Source: Zobellia russellii | GTDB taxonomy: Bacteria; Bacteroidota; Bacteroidia; Flavobacteriales; Flavobacteriaceae | Length of the DNA: 64,000 bases | Assembly: GCF_018728565.1 (NCBI RefSeq) | Contig: NZ_JACSOI010000003.1 | Coordinates: 248,001 to 312,000 of the forward strand | Direction: 5' to 3' | Shown: positions 24,306 through 33,485 of the stretch, piece by piece | How the letters are laid out: each line of letters opens with the position of its first letter | Numbering within the stretch: position 1 is the stretch's first letter | The notes under the pieces: generated by a model | What the model was told of the DNA's origin: nothing | The model's database searches: none | What the model saw: the letters and a program-made list of their open reading frames with translations, nothing else | Position numbers and translations under genes: made by a program

Positions 24306-26534
24306 TTAATGGGATAAATCCATTTCTTCTTTAGGAAGGTGTTTAAAAATAATTTTCAAAAATTCGGGAAGGTTATAGGGTTTGTGTATAACATCGTCCA
24401 TTCCGGAATTAAGTATTTCCTGTGTTCCTTCTTCTAACTCAACGGCCGTAAGTGCTATAATGGGGATATTTTTATTGAATTTACGAATCATCATCGTGGC
24501 TTCCATACCATTTATATTAGGCATGTTGATGTCCATCAATATTAAATCGTATGCGTTAGACTTACACATGGCAACAGCCTGTACGCCATCATTTGCTAAG
24601 CTGGACTTGATATGATGTTTCTCCAAGGTTTTTTGTGTGACCTTTTGGTTTATTTTATTGTCGTCAACAATCAGGACATGACTTGTATGGCCATTTTTTA
24701 AACCCTGTGGTATGTTAGGGTCGCTATTAAGAATAGATACTGCTTTATGTTGCTCAGTTTGTTTTTCTAGAGTTAATTCAAAACTAAATTCCGCTCCTTC
24801 GTTAGGTTGACTTGTAAGTTGAATTTCACTTCCGTAAAGGTCTAGAATCTTTTTTACAATGGTTAGACCTAAACCAGTGCCTGTATAACTATGGTTTTTA
24901 TTTTCTATTTGGGTAAACTCTTTAAAAATTTCCTTCTGCATATGCAAGGGAATCCCAAGACCATCATCCTTTATAGTGAATTTTACCACGGTGTTTTCAT
25001 TCTTAGTAGTTTCAACTACAACAAGGCTTAACCAAATATTACCGTTTTCGGTGAATTTAATCGCGTTGCCCATTAAGTTGATAAGTACCTGCGAAAGCCG
25101 TATAGGGTCGCCAATTAATTTATTGGGGATGTTCTCGTCAATATGAAGGTGCAGTTTGTTGCTGTTCTCGTGTAGCGTAAATTCAAAGGAACGTACTATA
25201 TTCTGTATAAGGGTATCCAATTCGTAAGGCACTTTAGATAGGCTAATGGCTTCAGCATCCATCTTACTCAAAAGCAATACATCATTAATGAGCGCTAATA
25301 AGTAATCTGCAGAGAACTTTAAAGAATTTAAGTCGTCCGCATAGGCTTTTAGATTTTGGTCTTCTTTAAGCAATGTAGATATACCTATCACTCCATAAAG
25401 AGGGGTTCTAAGTTCATGACTTACGGTAGATAGGAACTTGGTCTTTACTTTAGAAAGTTTTTCGGCTTTTTCGTTGGCAAGTCTAAGCTGTTTGTTCTTT
25501 GCCATCAACCTATTGATGTAAATCCTTCGGGTTTTAAAGAAAGTAATAATGCCGAAAAGGGCTAAAACAAGAATAACAATGGCAATAATAAGAACAGTGG
25601 TAAGCGATTTTGATTTGGAGATTAACTCCTCTGCATAGGCTTGTTCCTTTAAGGCAGACTGTAGTTCTTTATGTGCTTGTTCTAAATCGTATTTAGCTCG
25701 TGCCTTCTCGGTTTCCTCTAGTTTTTTTAAGGTGTATGCCTTTTGCTTGTAGAGATTGTGTTGGTCTAAATTGGCAAAGGCTTTTTTATAATCATCCGTT
25801 TCACTGTAGAGTTTGGATAAATCTCCGTATGCCTCTATGGCAAGGTCTGTATTATCATTTTCATTGGCAAACGATGCAATTTTCTCCAACTTTTGAGTTG
25901 CCGCATCGTACTTCTTTTTAGCAAGGTAATATTTGCCATGTAGCAAATCCATGTACAATCTGTCCAGGGAATCTACTTCTTGCAAAGAAAGCTCCTCTGC
26001 TTTTTGTATGTAGTGAGCCGCATTATCCAGTTGATTGTTGTCTAAGTATGTCCAAATAAGATTTATGTACGTAAGGTATATTTCGTCGTAATCTTGGGCT
26101 TTTTGATTTAATTCTATGCTTTCCTTAAAATAAGCAATGGCCTTGTTATAGGTTTGTTTATTCTCGGAGTAAAGGATTCCCAAGTTTAAGGCTCCCCATG
26201 CTATTAAGCTGTCCGTTTCTGTGGCTCGTGCCAGCTCTAGGGCTTTTTCAGAGTAGATTTTGCCTTTTATGGTGTCTTCGGTTTCGGAATAAATTCCGCC
26301 TAAAATATCGTAGCCTAGGAACTCGTAATAATCATAATCGTACTCATGTCCTTTTTCTATTAGGGTAGCGGCGTATTTAATGGCGTCTTTATAGTTGTAT
26401 TGATCGTAGGCCTCGTTTGACTTGTTTACGTAAAATTCCAAGGTATCCCGTTGCCATTCCGTTGAGTTTTGAGCTAAGGTGTTAGTCAAATGGGAAAGAA
26501 AAAAAACAATAATAAGTAATCTGAATGGGCTCAT
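24306..26534 (-). CDS. TPR-containing hybrid histidine kinase with receiver domain
   Basis: Protein of 742 residues. In order: a signal peptide (cleavage near NTLAQ), a periplasmic TPR-rich sensor region (about 30-300) ending in a coiled coil, and a membrane helix (about 312-332). Then come HisKA with phospho-acceptor His373 in STVSHELRTPLYG, HATPase_c with MGNAIKFTENG, DDGLGIP and GTGLGLTIV, and a C-terminal receiver with VDDNKINQ and phospho-acceptor Asp668 in LILMDINMP. No separate output domain is present, so it must signal to another protein. It is probably co-transcribed with the small GIY-YIG gene. The stimulus is unknown. Confidence 0.92.
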   Translation of the reverse strand: MSPFRLLIIVFFLSHLTNTLAQNSTEWQRDTLEFYVNKSNEAYDQYNYKDAIKYAATLIEKGHEYDYDYYEFLGYDILGGIYSETEDTIKGKIYSEKALELARATETDSLIAWGALNLGILYSENKQTYNKAIAYFKESIELNQKAQDYDEIYLTYINLIWTYLDNNQLDNAAHYIQKAEELSLQEVDSLDRLYMDLLHGKYYLAKKKYDAATQKLEKIASFANENDNTDLAIEAYGDLSKLYSETDDYKKAFANLDQHNLYKQKAYTLKKLEETEKARAKYDLEQAHKELQSALKEQAYAEELISKSKSLTTVLIIAIVILVLALFGIITFFKTRRIYINRLMAKNKQLRLANEKAEKLSKVKTKFLSTVSHELRTPLYGVIGISTLLKEDQNLKAYADDLNSLKFSADYLLALINDVLLLSKMDAEAISLSKVPYELDTLIQNIVRSFEFTLHENSNKLHLHIDENIPNKLIGDPIRLSQVLINLMGNAIKFTENGNIWLSLVVVETTKNENTVVKFTIKDDGLGIPLHMQKEIFKEFTQIENKNHSYTGTGLGLTIVKKILDLYGSEIQLTSQPNEGAEFSFELTLEKQTEQHKAVSILNSDPNIPQGLKNGHTSHVLIVDDNKINQKVTQKTLEKHHIKSSLANDGVQAVAMCKSNAYDLILMDINMPNINGMEATMMIRKFNKNIPIIALTAVELEEGTQEILNSGMDDVIHKPYNLPEFLKIIFKHLPKEEMDLSH

Positions 26535-26679
26535 AAAATCTTAGGGGCCAATAAGAAATTTCGGGGTTGGCCTTTTTTGACGAGCTAATATAAGGATTTG
26601 CTTCACAATATATTACGAAGTAGTCAATAGATCGATGGATGGTATCTTGATAGATAGGACGTAATTGCCCTTGAATATA

Positions 26680-27237
26680 TTATTCTGCGTCTACTTCTAT
26701 TCCCTCTGTAGTAAAGGAAAATGCTTGTGCACCCAAACCACCAACCATTACTGCTTGAAATAAGGGGTTTATGGGATGTTTGGAATACCAATCTATGATA
26801 AAATTGGCACCGCTACCTCCAGAAGTATCCTGTTGTTCTATAACATAGTCAATAGACTCCATAGGGCGGAGATAAATGGCTTGATCCAGGTAACTCCTTA
26901 CCAGGTCACCTCCTGTATTGTAATAATCTATAGTAGTGATAAACAGGCTATCTTTTAAACTGGTATTTCTAATGCTTAATGTGGCCGTCAATAAAGTTCT
27001 TGAGTCTCTGGTCTGGTTATAAATATCCGAATAAATGGGTACGTAGACTTGTTTGGTAAGAGGGTCGACGGCTGCACCATCGACCCTTCTAGTTAAGGTA
27101 TGTTCATCAAGAACCTTTACTGGTTGCTCTTCATTTGCTTGTTTGCAAGAGGTAACCAGAAAAATGAGTATAAGAACACAGGTCTGGGCCCAAATAGAAT
27201 TTTCAATTAAAAAATCGCTATTGTTGTATTTGCTCAT
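26680..27237 (-). CDS. DUF3124 lipoprotein
   Basis: Protein of 185 residues with an N-terminal hydrophobic stretch and lipobox ending at Cys31 (LIFLVTSCK). The body matches the DUF3124 pattern: QVYVPIYSDIY, TATLSIRNTS, TGGDLVRSYL, GGSGANFIIDW and the C-terminal FQAVMVGG. It is an envelope protein of unknown function. The gene stands alone between the sensor kinase and gnd. Confidence 0.75.
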   Translation of the reverse strand: MSKYNNSDFLIENSIWAQTCVLILIFLVTSCKQANEEQPVKVLDEHTLTRRVDGAAVDPLTKQVYVPIYSDIYNQTRDSRTLLTATLSIRNTSLKDSLFITTIDYYNTGGDLVRSYLDQAIYLRPMESIDYVIEQQDTSGGSGANFIIDWYSKHPINPLFQAVMVGGLGAQAFSFTTEGIEVDAE

Positions 27238-27285
27238 GCCCTTATTGTTCTAGTCTCATCGAGTTAGGTTAATGGTCAACTAATT

Positions 27286-28698
27286 TTATTCCCATTCTGT
27301 ATGGAAAATACCCTCTTTGTCTAAACGCTCATAAGTGTGAGAACCAAAGAAATCCCGTTGAGCCTGAATAAGGTTTAATGGTAATCTGCTTGATGTATAG
27401 GCATCAAAATAGGTAAGCGAGTTAGAAAGGCCAGGTAAAGGAATTCCGTTTTTGGCTGCGTGTGCTACCAATTTTCTAGCAGAGCCAACACTGCCTTTTA
27501 CTTTGTCTATAAACTGATCAGAAAGTAAAAGGTTCGGAAGGTCCTTGTCCGCTTCAAATGCATCTGAAATATCAGCTAATAATCCCGCACGAATAATACA
27601 TCCTTCACGCCAGATTTTTGCAATTGTAGCTATATCCAAGTTGTAATTGTATTCTTTTGAAGCATCGGCTAATTGGTGAAGTCCTTGGGCATAAGTTATG
27701 ATAAAGGAGAAGTAAAGGGCTTCTTCTGCCATTTTCTCTAATTCTTCCTTGTCTAATTTTTCAACTTCTGGACGGTCGTACAATTCGTCTGCCTTCACTC
27801 GCTCTTCTTTTAAGGCTGATATTTCACGCATGCTAACGGCAATATCTATAGAAGGAACGGGGATGCCCAAATCCATTGCGTTTTGGCTGGTCCATTTTCC
27901 TGTACCTTTTTGTTTTGCACGATCAGATATCTGGTCTAAAAGCCCTAATTTACTTAAGTTAAGCTCATCTTTCTGAATAAAGATTTTAGAGGTAATCTCA
28001 ACAAGAAAAGATTGTAAACGGCCCTCGTTCCATTTAGAGTAGGTAGTATGAAGCTCCTCGTTGGTATAATCCCCGGCCTTTTTAAGCAGGTCATATACTT
28101 CCGAAGTTAATTGCATAAGTCCATATTCAATACCATTATGAACCATTTTTACGTAGTTTCCGGACGATTTTGGACCTAAATATGCAACACAAGGTTCGCC
28201 TTTGTATTTTGCGGATACCGCCTCAAAAATGGGTTTGATATGTTGGTAGGCAGATTTTGAGCCTCCAGGCATGATGCTTGGCCCTAGACGAGCACCTTTT
28301 GCACCACCCGAAACACCGGCTCCAAAAAAGTTAATGGCCTTATCATGAAGATAGGCTTCACGACGGTCAGTATCCGTAAAAAATGAGTTTCCACCGTCTA
28401 TTATGATATCACCGCGATCTATATGAGGTAAAAGACTTTCTATAACTGCATCTACAATTTTACCAGCAGGAACCAAAAGCATAATTTTTCTGGGTTCCTT
28501 TAACGATTTAACGAATGTTTTGATGTTCGTAGAGGCATTGACCTTGGCCTCATGGCCTCCTTCTTCCTTTAAAGCCGCTACTTTTTCAGCGTCTAAATCG
28601 TATCCGTAAGCAGAAAAACCATTGTCTGCTACATTTAATATAAAGTTACGGCCCATAACACCAAGGCCTATTAATCCAAAATCATATTTTTCTTCCAT
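27286..28698 (-). CDS. gnd: 6-phosphogluconate dehydrogenase (decarboxylating)
   Basis: Oxidative pentose-phosphate enzyme, producing ribulose 5-phosphate, CO2 and NADPH. Its 470 residues are a normal length. The Rossmann loop GLGVMGRNFILNVADNG lies at the start, the substrate signature IIDGGNSFFTDTDRR near 98-112, and the conserved C-terminal QAQRDFFGSHTYERLD is present. The gene is divergent from zwf-pgl, completing the oxidative branch in one locus. Its -7 box TAATTTTG lies 60 bases upstream. Confidence 0.96.
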   Translation of the reverse strand: MEEKYDFGLIGLGVMGRNFILNVADNGFSAYGYDLDAEKVAALKEEGGHEAKVNASTNIKTFVKSLKEPRKIMLLVPAGKIVDAVIESLLPHIDRGDIIIDGGNSFFTDTDRREAYLHDKAINFFGAGVSGGAKGARLGPSIMPGGSKSAYQHIKPIFEAVSAKYKGEPCVAYLGPKSSGNYVKMVHNGIEYGLMQLTSEVYDLLKKAGDYTNEELHTTYSKWNEGRLQSFLVEITSKIFIQKDELNLSKLGLLDQISDRAKQKGTGKWTSQNAMDLGIPVPSIDIAVSMREISALKEERVKADELYDRPEVEKLDKEELEKMAEEALYFSFIITYAQGLHQLADASKEYNYNLDIATIAKIWREGCIIRAGLLADISDAFEADKDLPNLLLSDQFIDKVKGSVGSARKLVAHAAKNGIPLPGLSNSLTYFDAYTSSRLPLNLIQAQRDFFGSHTYERLDKEGIFHTEWE

Positions 28699-28757
28699 TT
28701 CCTAATTTTAAAATTAAACGATCAACGTTCAAATTGTTCTTTTTTGGTAGGTACAAC

Positions 28758-28765
28758 CAAAATTA
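28758..28765 (-). promoter_or_regulatory. gnd promoter, -7 element TAATTTTG
   Basis: Exact TAnnTTTG match on the minus strand. In the same divergent region the plus strand carries TTG (28808-28810), N20 and TACTTTTA (28831-28838), a probable zwf promoter with one mismatch. Confidence 0.5.
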
Positions 28766-28871
28766 AACGAAATTATTGAAATGTAAGATTATCTTAGGGT
28801 AAACTCGTTGGTATTACTGCATCTTTTCGATACTTTTAACCTTTCAAATAGTATTAGGATATTATCTCATT

Positions 28872-30404
28872 ATGAATAAAACAGAAAATCAAATTCTTGT
28901 GATATTTGGCGCTTCTGGCGACCTTACGGCAAGAAAACTTGTGCCCGCACTTTTTAATTTGTATCAGGCCAATCAACTTCCTGAAAATTTTGTGGTACTG
29001 GGGGCAAGTAGGAGTGATATGACCGATAGCGCTTTTAGGAATAAAGTGGTATTAGAGAGCACTTATTTAGAGGATAAACTTAAAGATCTAAAGGAAGAGG
29101 AGGTAAAGAACTTTGCGGATAAATTCTTTTACGAGGATTTAGGAGGGAGCTATGACACGGACTATGGTCGCTTGAGAAAGCGGGTTGAAGACTTAAAGAA
29201 CAAATACCAAACATCTGGTAATATCATATACTACCTTTCTACACCGCCTACGTTGTATGAAACAATAGCTCAAAACCTTGCAGATGCAGGTATGAGCACC
29301 CAAAATAATGGTTGGAAACGCTTAATTGTTGAAAAACCTTTTGGCTACAGTTTGGATACTGCCAAACAACTTAATAGCGGCCTTCAGCAATTTTTTAAGG
29401 AACATCAGATATATAGAATAGACCACTATTTAGGTAAGGAGACGGTACAGAACCTATTGGTTACCCGTTTTGCCAATAGTATTTTTGAGCCTCTTTGGAA
29501 CAGGAACTACATACACCACGTAGAAATCACCAATGCAGAGAGTGTTGGTGTGGAGAAAAGAGGAGGATATTATGATAAATCCGGTGCCTTACGGGATATG
29601 TTCCAGAACCATTTATTGCAGATTGTTTCTTTGATTGTTATGGAGCCGCCTATAAGCGATGCTCCGGAAGATATACGAAACGAAAAGGTAAAGGCGCTTA
29701 AATCGCTCAGGGTTATGAAAACCGAGCAGGAATTATTTGATAATACCATTAGGGCGCAATACACCAAATCTGTTATAGACGGAGAAGAAGTTAAAGGTTA
29801 TCGTGAGGAAGAGGGAGTGGATAAAGATTCTACCACGGAAACCTTTGCGGCCATTAAGTTCTTTGTTGATAACTGGAGATGGAAAGATACACCGTTCTAC
29901 GTTCGCACCGCAAAGAGAATGCCTACCAAGGCAACGGAAGTGGTGATTCACTTTAAAACCCCTCATCATCAAATTTTTCAAGATTCCGGGTTGGATAGTA
30001 AGGACAACAAGTTGGTAATCCGTATTCAGCCAGATGAAGGTATTCTATTGAAATTTGGTGTAAAAGTACCAGGTCAGGGCTTTAAGGTAGAACGTGCCAA
30101 TTTAGATTTTTACTATTCTAGTTTAGCTGAAACCCATGTAATGGATGCGTACGAGCGCTTATTGTTAGATGCTATGCAGGGTGATGCAACCTTATATGCG
30201 AGAGCTGATGAGGTTGAGGCGGCTTGGGAATTTGTAGACCCTATCTTAAAGTACTGGGAAAATGGCAAAGATGTGCGTATGTACGGGTATGCTGCCGGTG
30301 TTTGGGGCCCTGAAAATTCTCATGAGCTCATAGATGGTATTGGTGAGTGGAGAAATCCAGGTCCTAATCTTACGGACGACCCTGGTTTTTGTGTCATTTG
30401 TTAA
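28872..30404 (+). CDS. zwf: Glucose-6-phosphate dehydrogenase
   Basis: First enzyme of the oxidative pentose-phosphate pathway. Its 510 residues contain the NADP-binding GASGDLTARKLVPALFNLY at the N-terminus, VEKPFG near 155 and the active-site signature RIDHYLGKETVQNLL near 180-194. The normal length and intact motifs make this secure. It is followed 55 bases later by pgl, with a weak hairpin in between (30415-30436) that may lower pgl expression. Confidence 0.97.
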   Translation: MNKTENQILVIFGASGDLTARKLVPALFNLYQANQLPENFVVLGASRSDMTDSAFRNKVVLESTYLEDKLKDLKEEEVKNFADKFFYEDLGGSYDTDYGRLRKRVEDLKNKYQTSGNIIYYLSTPPTLYETIAQNLADAGMSTQNNGWKRLIVEKPFGYSLDTAKQLNSGLQQFFKEHQIYRIDHYLGKETVQNLLVTRFANSIFEPLWNRNYIHHVEITNAESVGVEKRGGYYDKSGALRDMFQNHLLQIVSLIVMEPPISDAPEDIRNEKVKALKSLRVMKTEQELFDNTIRAQYTKSVIDGEEVKGYREEEGVDKDSTTETFAAIKFFVDNWRWKDTPFYVRTAKRMPTKATEVVIHFKTPHHQIFQDSGLDSKDNKLVIRIQPDEGILLKFGVKVPGQGFKVERANLDFYYSSLAETHVMDAYERLLLDAMQGDATLYARADEVEAAWEFVDPILKYWENGKDVRMYGYAAGVWGPENSHELIDGIGEWRNPGPNLTDDPGFCVIC

Positions 30405-30414
30405 TTAAAGTAAA

Positions 30415-30441
30415 GGCCCTTTTTTTAAGAAGGGCTCTTTT
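30415..30441 (+). terminator. Weak hairpin between zwf and pgl
   Basis: Arms GGCCCTT (30415-30421) and AAGGGCT (30430-30436), with one G-U pair, followed by CTTTT. It may act as a partial terminator or mRNA end-protecting stem inside the operon. Confidence 0.5.
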
Positions 30442-30459
30442 GTTCATTTAAATAAAATT

Positions 30460-31185
30460 ATGGAATTAAAGATATATCAAGATAAAGTTGAAGTTGCTCA
30501 AGAGTTTTCAAAGTATTTTGCAGAGCAGACCAAAGGAAACGAACCTTTTCATGTAGCGCTTTCGGGAGGAAGCACGCCAAAAATAGTTTTTGATGTACTG
30601 GCCGAAAAGTTTGGAGCTAATATAGATTGGAAACTGGTACATTTTTATTGGGGAGATGAACGCTGTGTACTTCCTACGGATGATGAAAGTAATTATAAAA
30701 TGACCGTAGAGCACCTTTTGTCAAAAATTGATATCCCAGAGGGTAATATTCATAGGGTAGAAGGAGAGAATGATCCTGAAAAGGAAGCGGAGCGTTATGC
30801 TCAAGTATTGAAAAATGAACTTCCGGCCAAAAACGGATTCCCTCAATTTGATTTAGTTATTTTGGGTATGGGAGATGATGGTCATACAGCATCTATTTTT
30901 CCACATGAAATAGAATTGTGGGACTCAGAAAACCTTTGTGCAGTTGCCGTTCATCCAGATTCTGGTCAAAAACGAGTTACCATAACCGGGAATGTCATCA
31001 ACCACTCTAAAACTGTAGCCTTTTTGGTAACAGGGGCCAGTAAAGAGGAAAAGGTAGGAGAAATTATAAATAAGGAAGGTTCGTACACTTCGTACCCTGC
31101 CAATTTAGTGGCACCTACAACAGGAGATTTACTTTGGTTTTTGGATAAGGCCGCGGCCGCTAAAATTACCGAAGGGCAAGTTTAA
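30460..31185 (+). CDS. pgl: 6-phosphogluconolactonase
   Basis: Hydrolyses 6-phosphogluconolactone, the step between Zwf and Gnd. Its 241 residues show the DevB/SOL family motifs ALSGGSTPKIVFDVL (about 29-43), WGDERCVLPTDDESNY and LGMGDDGHTASIFP (about 135-148). It lies downstream of zwf, and its last 20 bases overlap the convergent thioesterase gene. Confidence 0.95.
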   Translation: MELKIYQDKVEVAQEFSKYFAEQTKGNEPFHVALSGGSTPKIVFDVLAEKFGANIDWKLVHFYWGDERCVLPTDDESNYKMTVEHLLSKIDIPEGNIHRVEGENDPEKEAERYAQVLKNELPAKNGFPQFDLVILGMGDDGHTASIFPHEIELWDSENLCAVAVHPDSGQKRVTITGNVINHSKTVAFLVTGASKEEKVGEIINKEGSYTSYPANLVAPTTGDLLWFLDKAAAAKITEGQV

Positions 31186-31711
31186 CATTTTCGTTGCTAA
31201 GACTCTCTAAATGCATTTCCATTTTAAATTGTGAAGAGTCAAACTGAGTGTCCCTTGAAAAGGCCTCTTCTTTACGCTGTTTACTTCTGGAAAAACGTCT
31301 AACACCTTGTTCGTTTTCTAGAAGTAAGCCGGGTACGGGAACACTTTTCCCGTTTTCATCTTTCGCTACCATAGTAAAATAGGAAGAGTTGCAATGGCGC
31401 TTTGTACCCGTGGTTATGTTTTGCGATTCTACGCGAACCCCCACGACCATAGATGTTTTTCCCGTATAGTTAATAGAGGCTCTAAGCGTTAACAGTTCAC
31501 CCACTTCTACAGGGTGTAAAAAATCTACACGGTTAACGGATGCCGTTACACAGTACCGCTGCGAGTGTTTAGAAGCACAGGCGAAGGCAATTTGATCCAT
31601 AAGATTAAGAATGTGGCCACCGTGAACTTTACCCCCAAAATTAGAATGGGAGGGGAGCATAAGCTCTGTTATTGATACTCTAGACTCGTTAGCGCTTTTA
31701 AACTTTTCCAT
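31166..31711 (-). CDS. Acyl-CoA thioesterase (hotdog fold, YciA/BACH-like)
   Basis: Cytosolic thioester hydrolase of 181 residues with one hotdog domain. The helix motif GGKVHGGHILNLMDQIAFACA (about 27-47) carries the catalytic-type Asp, and VDFLHPVEVGELLTLRASINYTG is the following strand pair. A charged Arg/Lys-rich C-terminus (RRFSRSKQRKEEAF) follows. It shares its ATG region with the end of the membrane protein gene at 31711, so the two are coupled. Confidence 0.85.
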   Translation of the reverse strand: MEKFKSANESRVSITELMLPSHSNFGGKVHGGHILNLMDQIAFACASKHSQRYCVTASVNRVDFLHPVEVGELLTLRASINYTGKTSMVVGVRVESQNITTGTKRHCNSSYFTMVAKDENGKSVPVPGLLLENEQGVRRFSRSKQRKEEAFSRDTQFDSSQFKMEMHLESLSNENVKLALR

Positions 31712-32076
31712 TAGTTTCTAAAATGAGGTGATTGTTCTTTCTGTACGTCGGTAATGAAATATTTACTATCGCCCAACCAAAGAAAGGTAGCAAAGCGTTC
31801 TACATAGTGCAATTTTACATATTGGCCCTGATATTCTTGAAGCTTCTCTATTACTTCTTTATCCTTGTCCAATACAGAAAAAGAAAAGATTTGAGCTCCG
31901 GAAATACCTTGACTTATCTCGCCTTCCCAAGTTTTTATGATAACTCCTTTGTGGCTTATTTTTATTAGCTCTCCAGAGCGAATACCATCGCTATACGGTA
32001 CAAAGTAAATAAAGGCGTAAACAATTGCGAAAAGGGCTATAATAATGCCCAGGGTTACAAAAAGCGACTTTTTCAT
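31711..32076 (-). CDS. Small membrane-anchored protein of unknown function
   Basis: Protein of 121 residues: an N-terminal membrane helix (about 5-27) and a small beta-rich domain (GELIKISHKGVIIKTWEGEIS, YQGQYVKLHYVERF). Homologues are sometimes mislabelled 6-phosphogluconate dehydrogenase in databases, but there is no Rossmann motif. It overlaps rmuC by 4 bases upstream and the thioesterase gene by 1 base downstream, so the three genes form a tight operon. Confidence 0.65.
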   Translation of the reverse strand: MKKSLFVTLGIIIALFAIVYAFIYFVPYSDGIRSGELIKISHKGVIIKTWEGEISQGISGAQIFSFSVLDKDKEVIEKLQEYQGQYVKLHYVERFATFLWLGDSKYFITDVQKEQSPHFRN

Positions 32077-33419
32077 GGTTTCAGTTTTAGTTCGCTTTCA
32101 AAATCATCGTCTTGAGCGCGTTTTAATATGGGTTCGGGAATGGATTTTTTAGCCTTGGCACCCATTTTCTTCAATTTTTCTATGCTAATAACAATGTTGC
32201 CCCGCCCTTCTACAAGCTTATTCATAGCTCCTTTGTATTCAGATTTGGCCTCGTCCATTTTCTTACCAACTTTGGTAAGGTCGTTTACAAAACCTTCAAA
32301 CTTATCATAAAGAGCTCCCGCCTGTCTGGCAATCTCTATGGCGTTGCGCTGTTGCTTTTCATTGTTCCACATACTGTCTATGGTACGCAGGGTAGCAAGT
32401 AAGGTAGATGGGGTAACTATAACTATGTTCTGTTCAAATGCTTTGTTGTATAACGTAGGGTCATTGTTTATAGCAATGGCAAAAGCAGGTTCTATGGGTA
32501 CGAACATGAGCACAAAATCCGGACTTTCCATAGCGTACAGGTCTTCGTATTTTTTTGAAGAAAGCTGGTCTATGTGACGCTTAAGGGAATTAATATGGTC
32601 CTTTAGGAATTTGTCGCGCAGGTCCTCTTCCGCGTTTACGTACCTCTCATAATCGGTAAGGGATACTTTGGAATCAACAACCATCTTTTTCCCATCGGGC
32701 AGGTTAATGATAACATCTGGAAGTACCCTTGAACCATCTTCTCGGGTAAAACTTTGTTGCACGGAATATTCCCTGTCTTTTTCAAGACCGGATTTTTCCA
32801 ATACACGTTCCAGAACCAATTCCCCCCAATTTCCTTGCATTTTGCTGTCGCCTTTTAATGCCTTGGTAAGGTTCTCTGCTTCTTGGGTGATTTTTAGGTT
32901 TTGTGTCTGCAGGTTTAAAAGTTGCTCTTTTAAGGCTGAATGTATGCTGATGTTCTCCTTTTGGCTCTCTTCAACTTTCTTTTCAAAAAGTTGTATTTTT
33001 TCATTTAAAGGGGATAGGATGTCTTTAATGTTCTTTTCGTTACGCTCCGTAAACTTTAAACTTTTCTCCTCTAAAATCTTGTTGGCAAGATTTTCAAACT
33101 CTTTGGTAAACTTTTCTTGAAGCTTTTCTACCTCGTCTTTTTGTTCTTTGTTTTTTAGTTGAAGGTTCTCTAAATCGGCTTGGTAACGTACAATCTGGTT
33201 GCCCAGTTGTTCTTTTTCACTCTGCAGTTGCAGTTTGTGTTCTTCACTGTCACGTAGCCGTTGCTCCATAACACCAAGATTGGCATGTAACTGTTGTTCG
33301 CGTTCTTCAAGCGCACTCTGGCTACTTTTTGTCTTTAAATTTTGAATATAGTTTCCTAGGAAATAGCCTGCCGCAAGACATATCAGTCCTATTAATAAAT
33401 ATATAAGGTAAATGTTCAT
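32073..33419 (-). CDS. rmuC: DNA recombination protein RmuC
   Basis: Protein of 448 residues with an N-terminal membrane helix (about 3-23) and a long coiled coil (about 30-170). The conserved RmuC nuclease-like domain follows, with MQGNWGELVLERVLEKSGL, LPDVIINLPDGKKMVVDSKVS (the PD-(D/E)xK-like core) and FVLMFVPIEPAFA. RmuC limits inversions at short repeats in E. coli. It is first in an operon with two small genes. The promoter is probably the TATCTTTA box at 33443-33450. Confidence 0.93.
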   Translation of the reverse strand: MNIYLIYLLIGLICLAAGYFLGNYIQNLKTKSSQSALEEREQQLHANLGVMEQRLRDSEEHKLQLQSEKEQLGNQIVRYQADLENLQLKNKEQKDEVEKLQEKFTKEFENLANKILEEKSLKFTERNEKNIKDILSPLNEKIQLFEKKVEESQKENISIHSALKEQLLNLQTQNLKITQEAENLTKALKGDSKMQGNWGELVLERVLEKSGLEKDREYSVQQSFTREDGSRVLPDVIINLPDGKKMVVDSKVSLTDYERYVNAEEDLRDKFLKDHINSLKRHIDQLSSKKYEDLYAMESPDFVLMFVPIEPAFAIAINNDPTLYNKAFEQNIVIVTPSTLLATLRTIDSMWNNEKQQRNAIEIARQAGALYDKFEGFVNDLTKVGKKMDEAKSEYKGAMNKLVEGRGNIVISIEKLKKMGAKAKKSIPEPILKRAQDDDFESELKLKP

Positions 33420-33485
33420 TTGTAAAATAAAGTGTTCGGGGGTAAAGATACGAGATTGGCTTTAAAACCAAACATCACGCTTACG

